From positions 1 to 32,400 of the forward strand of contig WRJM01000008.1 in NCBI GenBank assembly GCA_009782265.1: a stretch of DNA of 32,400 bases, written 5' to 3'. This DNA comes from Oscillospiraceae bacterium. GTDB taxonomy: Bacteria > Bacillota > Clostridia > Oscillospirales > Ruminococcaceae. Below the pieces are notes generated by a model. That model did no database searches. It was given only the letters and a program-made list of their open reading frames with translations, and had not been told where the DNA came from. Positions 22,640 to 30,600 of the stretch are shown here, one piece after another (within the stretch, counting starts at the first letter, position 1; every line of letters begins with the position of its first letter). A program made the position numbers and the translations under genes.

Positions 22640-23098
22640 ATGTCAACTCAAATCACCGTAAACCAAAGCATTTCGATTGTGAACTTCAACAACGTTCCCA
22701 GCGATTACCAGAATACTTTCATTTGCGAAGTGTTTGAAAAAGCGGCGGACGCGGCAATCAACATCGATATGATTTCGCAAGCACCGGCAACGTCCGACAA
22801 TATCAGCTTCGGCTTTACCTTCCCGGACGACGATATACCCAAACTTCTTTCTATCATCAGCCAAATTTCCACCAGTAAAGACCGCACCCCCATGATAAGC
22901 GTGGGGAATGTCAAAATCACCGTAAAATCCACGGATATGATTACAGGTACGGGCTTTGCCTCAAAGGTTATGGCGGCTTTTCGCGAATTAGACTGTCTGC
23001 CGCTTTTGGTTACAACCGGCATTGATGAAATAGGGCTTCTCGTCCGCGAAAGCGAAGCAACCGATTTGGAAAGTAAATTAAAAGAAGCGTTTCGTTAA
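22640..23098 (+). CDS. free-standing aspartokinase-type tandem ACT protein
   Basis: A 152-residue protein made of two ACT domains with no catalytic domain. The first (about 8-80: VFEKAADAAINIDMISQ, NISFGFTFPDDDIPKLLSII) and the second (about 88-152: VKITVKSTDM, ASKVMAAFRELDC, IGLLVRESEATDLESKLKEAF) match the C-terminal regulatory pair of aspartate kinase in order and spacing. AAAGGT lies before the ATG. The position after dapB suggests that it senses lysine or another aspartate-family amino acid, perhaps by associating with a catalytic aspartokinase elsewhere; this is inference. It abuts the MATE gene with no gap (TAA then ATG). Confidence 0.75.
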   Translation: MSTQITVNQSISIVNFNNVPSDYQNTFICEVFEKAADAAINIDMISQAPATSDNISFGFTFPDDDIPKLLSIISQISTSKDRTPMISVGNVKITVKSTDMITGTGFASKVMAAFRELDCLPLLVTTGIDEIGLLVRESEATDLESKLKEAFR

Positions 23099-24478
23099 AT
23101 GAGAGATATGACAAAGGGCAGAATCCTGCCCATCATTATGCGGTTCTGCGTGCCGATTCTGCTCGGAACAATTATCCAGCAGTTTTATAATATGGCGGAC
23201 ACCACGATTGTCGGACGTTACATAGGTGCGGAAGAACCCTTGGCGGCTGTCGGCACAACCGGCTCATTGAATTTTTTAGTGCTCGGGTTTGTAATCGGCA
23301 TTTGTGCGGGCGTCTGCATACCTATTTCCCGTAAGTTCGGCGCGGGCGACATTAAAGAAATGCGCCGCTACGCGGCAAATACCTTTTATCTTTGCGGTTT
23401 CTTCGCCGTTTTGCTGACCGCGCTTACCATTCCTCTGACCCGTCAGCTTTTAAATCTTATCGATGTTCCGGAGCAAATAATAAACCTTTCCCATTCCTAT
23501 ATTATAATCATTTTCGCGGGTATCCCCGCGACTATGGCGTGTAATCTTCTTGCCTCGCTTCTGCGCGCACTCGGCGACAGTAAAGCCCCATTGTATTTCC
23601 TTGCTATAGGCTCGGTTATAAACATAGGTATGGACTTGCTTTTTATTGTCGTTTTTAACATGGGCGTTAAAGGTGCGGGTTGGGCTACCGTCATGTCACA
23701 GGTTATAGCCGCGCTGCTTTGCTTCTTTTATATAAAACGCAATTATCCCATTCTGCGCTTTACCAAAGAAGAATTGCGGTTTTCTTTCCCGCATATAAAA
23801 AAGCTGCTTGCGGCAGGATTGCCTATGGGTTTGCAATTTTCAATCACCGCAATCGGCGCGCTTATCCTGACAAAAGCCATAAACGGCTTGGGGGAGGTTT
23901 TAATCATTTCCTCCGTTACGACAGGAAACCGCATTTCTATGCTTTTCTTTCAGCCTATGGAAGCCTTAGGGCTGACCATGGCGACTTTCTGCGGGCAGAA
24001 CTTAGGCGCGAAAGCACTCGGCAGAATCAAAAAGGGCGTACGCATTTCCATGAGCATACAAATAATATACTGCCTTGCGGCGGGCGCGGTTTTATGGTTC
24101 TTCGGAAAGAATATTGCCGCTGTTTTTATCGGCGGAGAAGTACCGCAAATTCTCGAAAACGTACAGTTTCAGCTCCGCGTTCTCGGCGCGACCTATGTGA
24201 CGCTCGGGGTCTTGTTCATCATGCGCAACACCCTGCAAGGCTTAGGGTACAGCTTCATGGCTATGTCCGCAGGGGTATGCGAGCTTTTAGCGCGTGTGTT
24301 TGTGGCGTTTGTGCTTGTGGAACGCTTCGGGTTCTACGGCGTGTGCTTTTCCGGCGGACTGTCATGGCTTCTTGCCGACATCGTGCTGATTCCCGCTTAT
24401 TTCATTATAATGAAAAAACTCAAAAAAAGAATTTCCAATTCCGCCGTAGGGGACGACGCCCACGGCGTCCCGCTATAA
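23099..24478 (+). CDS. MATE-family multidrug/metabolite exporter
   Basis: Integral membrane antiporter of 459 residues with twelve predicted hydrophobic segments in two MatE halves (PIIMRFCVPILLGTIIQQFY, NMADTTIVGRYIGAEEPLAAVG; second half from KKLLAAGLPMGLQFSITAIG). It probably uses a sodium or proton gradient; the substrate is unknown. The ATG directly follows the ACT-protein stop codon, so translation is probably coupled. The last ten residues (VGDDAHGVPL) are encoded by a GTAGGGG palindrome, which also leads into the stop codon; the ancestral C-terminus probably ended differently. Export of an amino acid or analogue from the same operon is possible but unsupported. Confidence 0.92.
   Translation: MRDMTKGRILPIIMRFCVPILLGTIIQQFYNMADTTIVGRYIGAEEPLAAVGTTGSLNFLVLGFVIGICAGVCIPISRKFGAGDIKEMRRYAANTFYLCGFFAVLLTALTIPLTRQLLNLIDVPEQIINLSHSYIIIIFAGIPATMACNLLASLLRALGDSKAPLYFLAIGSVINIGMDLLFIVVFNMGVKGAGWATVMSQVIAALLCFFYIKRNYPILRFTKEELRFSFPHIKKLLAAGLPMGLQFSITAIGALILTKAINGLGEVLIISSVTTGNRISMLFFQPMEALGLTMATFCGQNLGAKALGRIKKGVRISMSIQIIYCLAAGAVLWFFGKNIAAVFIGGEVPQILENVQFQLRVLGATYVTLGVLFIMRNTLQGLGYSFMAMSAGVCELLARVFVAFVLVERFGFYGVCFSGGLSWLLADIVLIPAYFIIMKKLKKRISNSAVGDDAHGVPL
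24446..24474. repeat. GTAGGGG-family palindrome forming the MATE C-terminus
   Basis: GTAGGGGACGACGCCCACGG then CGTCCCGCT. ACGCC, CAC, GGCGT form the stem, with outer GGG and CCC. It is in frame and encodes the last ten codons of the exporter. Confidence 0.7.
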
Positions 24479-24548
24479 ACAATTTACAAAAATATTTCGC
24501 GTTGGATAATATTTTTAATAAATTTTACCATAAATTTTTAATATTTAT

Positions 24549-24577
24549 TTGACAATCCGGAAAAATTATGCTATAAT
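24549..24577 (+). promoter_or_regulatory. consensus sigma-A promoter of the giant surface-protein gene
   Basis: TTGACA, 17 bp, TATAAT with TGC before the -10; both hexamers exact. The leader is about 55 nt and ends in GGCGGAGG, 7 nt before the ATG. Confidence 0.9.
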
Positions 24578-24637
24578 GGAAGTAGGTTTGTTTATAAAAG
24601 TTGTTGATTATGCTTTATGTGCGGCGGAGGGTTTTGC

Positions 24638-27600
24638 ATGGAGAAAATCAATTTATCCCCTCACACGGCTGTTTCTGCCGATTTACATACAAAACGCAGA
24701 CACGATAAAGAGGAAGAAAAGAGAAGAGAACGCCTTTGGCTTCTTTTGATTCTGCTCCTGCTGTTCGGGTTTGGTATTGTTGTGTTTGTTTTGAAACCGT
24801 GGCAGAACCAAAGCGTTACCGCATATGCCGGAAACGGCGGAAATCCGGATTCCGAGCAAAGTGCGGGGATTCTCCTGAACGGAGAAGATTCTGATAACAC
24901 AAACGATTCCGATAATAACAATTCGCCGACGTCAAACCTGACGCCGGCTGAAGGTACGTCCGGCGGAAATTCCGGCTATGATTACAGTGTTCCGCCGAAT
25001 AACGCTTTGTCCAAAACCGGCGCGCCCCCTAATCTGTCAAAAGTGCCGCCGTCCGCTTCTTCGCATAACGCGGATATGACCGTACCGCCCCAACTGCCGC
25101 CGGTTGTAACGCCGCCTTCTACTACGCCGCCGCGCAATGCGGCAGTCGCCCCGCCGGTGACGGTTTCATCTGTAAAAACCAAGCCTGCTGAAACAACTTC
25201 CGCCCCTGTTTCAACCGCACCGACCGGAACATCACCGAATCCGGCTTCTTCTGCGACAACCGCAACCACAAGGAATATCTCGTTTACGTCAAGAACGGTT
25301 TCGCGTTCGACCACGACAACCGCAACGACAAAAGCGTCCGTAATCCCGACAACCACAACTACTGCTTATTATTACTGGGGCGGCGGAGGAGGCGGGTATG
25401 TACCGCCCGTCAGCCCGTCCGTTACACCTCCCGCGTCCACACCCGCGACAACCCCCGCTCCTCCCGTTCAATCCCCGCAGAGTCCGCTTATCCTGCGCGA
25501 AGACGGAAACCCTATTGACGAAACCGTTTCGCACGAATACGGAAGCACGCTGTGGATTAATACCGATGTAACAGGCGGAAGCGACACAGGCGGCGCAATC
25601 ACTTACGCAAGCAGTAATGAAGCTGTAGCAACAGTGGGTACTGACGGCGCGGTTGTTTTTAACAGCGCGGGAACGGCTGTGATTACCGCAACAAAAGCGG
25701 GAAACGCCGCCTATTACAGCGTGACGTCCAACGATTTAACCGTAATCGTCACCGAGCGCGACGTGAATACAAGGCTGACCGTTACTCCGCCCGCGTTTTT
25801 GGTTTATAACGGCTTGCCGCATATAATTACAGTTGAGGATGACCCTTGGCTGAACAGCGCGGACGACCTTGAAATTACCTACCGCAGAATCGAAGACGCC
25901 GCCGGAAACGCCATAATACCGGTAAACGGCGATAATATCAACGCGGGAACAATCGAATATACGATTACCGCAAAAACCGGCGGGAATTATGCCGGCACGA
26001 TTACAGACACGTTTGTTATTACACAAAAAGACATTGACGACGGCGATGTTTCTGTATCGGTCAGCGGAACATTTACGTTTAATAACACCCCGCACGCACC
26101 TGTACCGGCGGTAAGCGTTTCCGCACCCATGCAAATTACTGAAACGCAGGATTATACAATCAGCTACGGCAACAATACTAATGCAAGCAATACGGCTTCC
26201 AATCTCAGTTCCGCAAGCGTAACATTAAACGCAGCAGCAGACGGAAACTATTTCGGAAGCATAAGCATACCGTTCACGATTCAACAGGCTGTTGTTTTCG
26301 GAACACCCGCCGCAATTCATGTAACTTATCCTGCTCACCCCGCTTCCTTCGCGCTTTCCGATATTAGCTTACCGACGGAATACAGCTGGTCAACACCGGC
26401 AACCGCTGTGAACACCGGCGACGGGCAGACTTTCGCGGCAATACGCACGCCGGTTGACGACAATTACGCCGTAACCGCCGGAACGATAACCGTGAACGTG
26501 GCGAAGGGAACAAGACCGTTCCCTGCCGCAGGACCGCTGACAACCACCTTTACGCCGGCTTTAAAGCTCAGCGATGTACCGCTCCCCGCAAATTACGAAT
26601 GGGCAGCCCCGAGCACGCCGCTGTCCGTTGCAAATGACGGTGACGCTTTTCCGGCAGTTTATACCGACCCGAGCGGAAATTACCTGCCCGCAAGCGGAAC
26701 GGTCGTTGTGAATATTAATCAGGCAACCGGTACGTTCCCCGCGCACAGCGTTATCAACGAAACCTATACGCCGACCCTGAAGCTCAGCGATTTGCCGCTT
26801 TCCGGCGACTATGCGTGGGTTGACGCACCGGCGACTTCTCTCAACGCGGGCAACGGACAAAGTTTTAATGTGATATACACCCACCCGAGCGGGAATTACG
26901 CGCCCGAAACAGGCACGGTCACTGTCAATATCGCTAAAGCCGACCAAACGCCGCTCCCTATCAGTAACATGACGAAAACCTACGGCGACGACGTCTTTCC
27001 GCTGATTAATCCCGCGCTGTTAGACCCGAGCATGGGCGGCGCGCTGACGCATGTCGTTAATCCCACCGAAATCATCAGCTTCAATAACACAACGGGCGAA
27101 GTTACGATTAACCACGCGGGAACGGAAGTGCTTACCGTTACAAGAGCCGGAAACGCCAATTACAACGATGTAAGCGAAACTATTTCAATCCTTGTGGAAA
27201 AGCGGGATATAAACGAAGCGTATTTTGAATTTGACGATTTGGTTTATAACGGCTTGGCGCGTACACCTGTTCCTGTTGTGCATACCGATGAAGTTACGCA
27301 CAGTACGGGACTACGCGAGCTTCTTGACAATGACGACTGGAAAATCACTTCTTACAGCAATAATACAAACGCCGGAACGGCAAGCGTTACAATTACCGCT
27401 GAAGATGACGGGAATTATTACGGAACGAAAACCGTTAATTTCACAATTAATAAAGCACCGCTGACGGTTACGGCGGTGAGCGAAAGCGTTTTAACCGGAG
27501 AAACGCCGCTGTATGAATACGAAATCACAGGCTTTGTAAACGGAGAAAACGCAAGCGTAATAAGCGGAGCGGCGTCAATCACAAGCCCGTATGTCCCCGG

Positions 27601-30600
27601 CACATCTCCTGCAGGGAACTATGTGATTACAGCCGCTGTAGGTTCTTTATCCGCCGCGAACTACCATTTTGTTACTTTTGCGGACGGTGAGCTTTCCGTC
27701 GGGATAACGCCGCAAACGATAACCCTCAGAACCTCTGACAATAAAACGGTTCCGAGCGGCTCTGCTTCTTACATTTTCGGCACAACCGAAACGGTTTCGG
27801 CTGTGGCGGAGGGCGGCGGAGCGGGAGCAACAGGTGCAGTAACTTACGCAAGCAGTGACAGCACGGTGGTGTCAGTGAATTCTTCAACCGGCGAGCTGAC
27901 CTTCAATAAAGCCGGAACGGCAACTATAACCGCCACCAAGGCGGGCTGTGTAAACTTCGCAGTCGCAACCGCAAGCGTTTCAATCTCTGTTACACAAAAA
28001 TCCGTTTCGGACGCTTCCGTAAACATCGTTGTCGCACCTATTCCTTATACCGGTCACACGCACAGCATAACCGACGCGGCGGTCGTCACGGACAGCGTTA
28101 CGAGCGCAACGCTTACGGAGGGCGTTGATTATGTGATTGAACACGTCTATTCCGAAATCAAGAACGCGGGCGACTATACGCTTACAATCAAAGGAATCGG
28201 CAATTACAGCGGAACTGTAAACACCACACTTACCGTCAATAAAGCCGTTCTGTACGTTAAAGCGGACAATGAAACCATAGCTTTCGGCGAAGCCGAACCC
28301 GCATATACCCAGTTAATCCAAGGTTATCTCGGAACGGACGGCATAAGCGATGTTTCCGGCGCGGCAACTTTCTCTGCGGGTTATACCGCGGGCGTAAGCG
28401 GAGCGGGAACATATGACATAACCCCGAACCTGTCGGGCATGTCGGCGGCGAATTATACTTTTGCGGCTGATATACCCAAAGGCGTACTGACCGTTGAAGC
28501 AAAACCGCTTACCGGCGGAAACGCCGCAGATGTAACCGTAGTAAGCAGTCATGTTTACAGCGGCTTAACGCAGACGCCGGCTGTCGTCGTCAAGGACGGA
28601 AGCACAACCTTAACCGAAGGCACTGATTATGACATTGCTTACAGCGGTGACCAAAAATCCGCCGGAATCCAAAACTTCACTATTACTTATAAGGGCAATT
28701 ACAGCGGTTCACAGGCGGACAGCTTCACGATTGCCAAAAAGACGCTGAACATCACAGCGGACGATAAAACCGTAATTTACGGCAACAGCGCGCCCGCGTT
28801 CACCGGTACGGTTAATACAAGCGATTTTGTAAGCGGAGAGAGCGTAGGCAATCTTAGCGGTTCGCTCAGCTACTCCTGCGATTATACGCCCGGAAACAAC
28901 GCCGGAAGCACCCATGATATAACCCCGGGCGGATATACATCAAGCAATTATGACATTGTCTACCACAAAGGTACTTTAACGGTTGAGCAGAAGGATATAA
29001 GCGGCGCGGTAATTACGCCGGTTCTTCCGAAGCCTGTTTATGACGGTACGCCGAAAACAACCGATTTCACCGTAGAGGACGGCGGGCACTTGCTTGTAAA
29101 AGACACAGATTATACGCTTGCCGGTTTTTCAAACAATACAAGCGCGGGGACAGGCGCGGTCATCACCATCAACGGAACAGGCAACTACAAAGGCACAGCT
29201 TCCGGAAACTTTGAAATTACAGCAAGCGGCGCGTCTCTCGTGAATCCTACCGCAAGCAGTATCGTATACGGCAACCCGCTTTCAAGCGCGGCTCTTTCGG
29301 GCGGCGCGGGTTCGGGCGGCGGTTCGTGGGCGTGGGTGAGCGGCTCTTCAACCTATCCGACTGTCACAAACAGCGGTTATTCCGCAGTTTATACCCCGTC
29401 GGCTTCCGCGCTTGCGAACTACGACTGGACGGGTGTCGCAGGCTGGAACGGCGGCACGCAAACCGTCACAAGAACCATTCCCGTTACGGTGACACCTGCG
29501 CCTTTAACCATTACGGCGGATGATAAAACCACAGAATACGGTACAGCTGCACTGCCGGCTTATACCTACTCTGCCGCTACATTCCGGCTTTCTGATACAA
29601 CCGCAGTGCTCAGCGGGGGAACTGTCGCCTGTTCATACAGCTTCGGCAACGGCGCGGGAACATATAACATCATCGCGTCCGGCTTCACCGCTGACAATTA
29701 CAGTATAAGCTACGTGATGGGAACGCTGACGGTTACAAAGCGCAACATCAGCAACGCAAGCATAGCGGCAATCCCTAATAAAACCTATACGGGAAGCCCG
29801 ATTACATTAACAACCGCCGAATTGAACACTTATATTACGGATATAGTTTCAGCTACGGACTTAATTCAAACCCCGCGTGACTTCACGGTTTCTTACAGCA
29901 ATAACACGAACGCGGGAACAGCAACGGTTACAATTACGCCGACGGGAACAGGAAATTATACCGGTACGGCAAGAACCTTTACCTTCACGATTGATAAAGC
30001 AAACCCGCCCGGCGGTTCTTACACCGTTCCGGCAGGGCTTACCGCAGTATACGGCAATACTTTGGCAAGCGTTACGCTTCCGGCGGGCTGGAATTGGGAC
30101 GATACAACGCCGGGGCTTCGCGTAGGCGGCGCGGGAACACGTTCTCATTCGGCGACATTTACGCCGGTAGATTCTGCCAATTATAACACCGTTACGCAAA
30201 CCCTCAGCATTACGGTCAGCCCGAAACCGCTGACGATTACCGGTGTTACGGCAACCGACCGCCCTTATGACGGTACGGTGAATGTTATGCTCACGAGCGG
30301 CACTTTACAAGTAGTGGAAACTGCCGATATAGGGCAGGTCTGGTATATCGGCGGCGGTACAGTAGCAAACGCAGACGCCGCAGACGGCAAAGCGGTAACG
30401 ACAAGCCTTACTTTAACCGGACCGCAAGCGTCAAACTATACATTGACTCAGCCCGCCGGTATAACGGTGAATATCACCAAGAAGAACCTTACTTTAAGCG
30501 TAACGGATATATCCGGAAAAACCTTTACGCCGCTTCCCGGCACAAACAGCGGAAATGATTACGGTACAAACAACGGCTTTAACCGAATGACGGGGATTAC

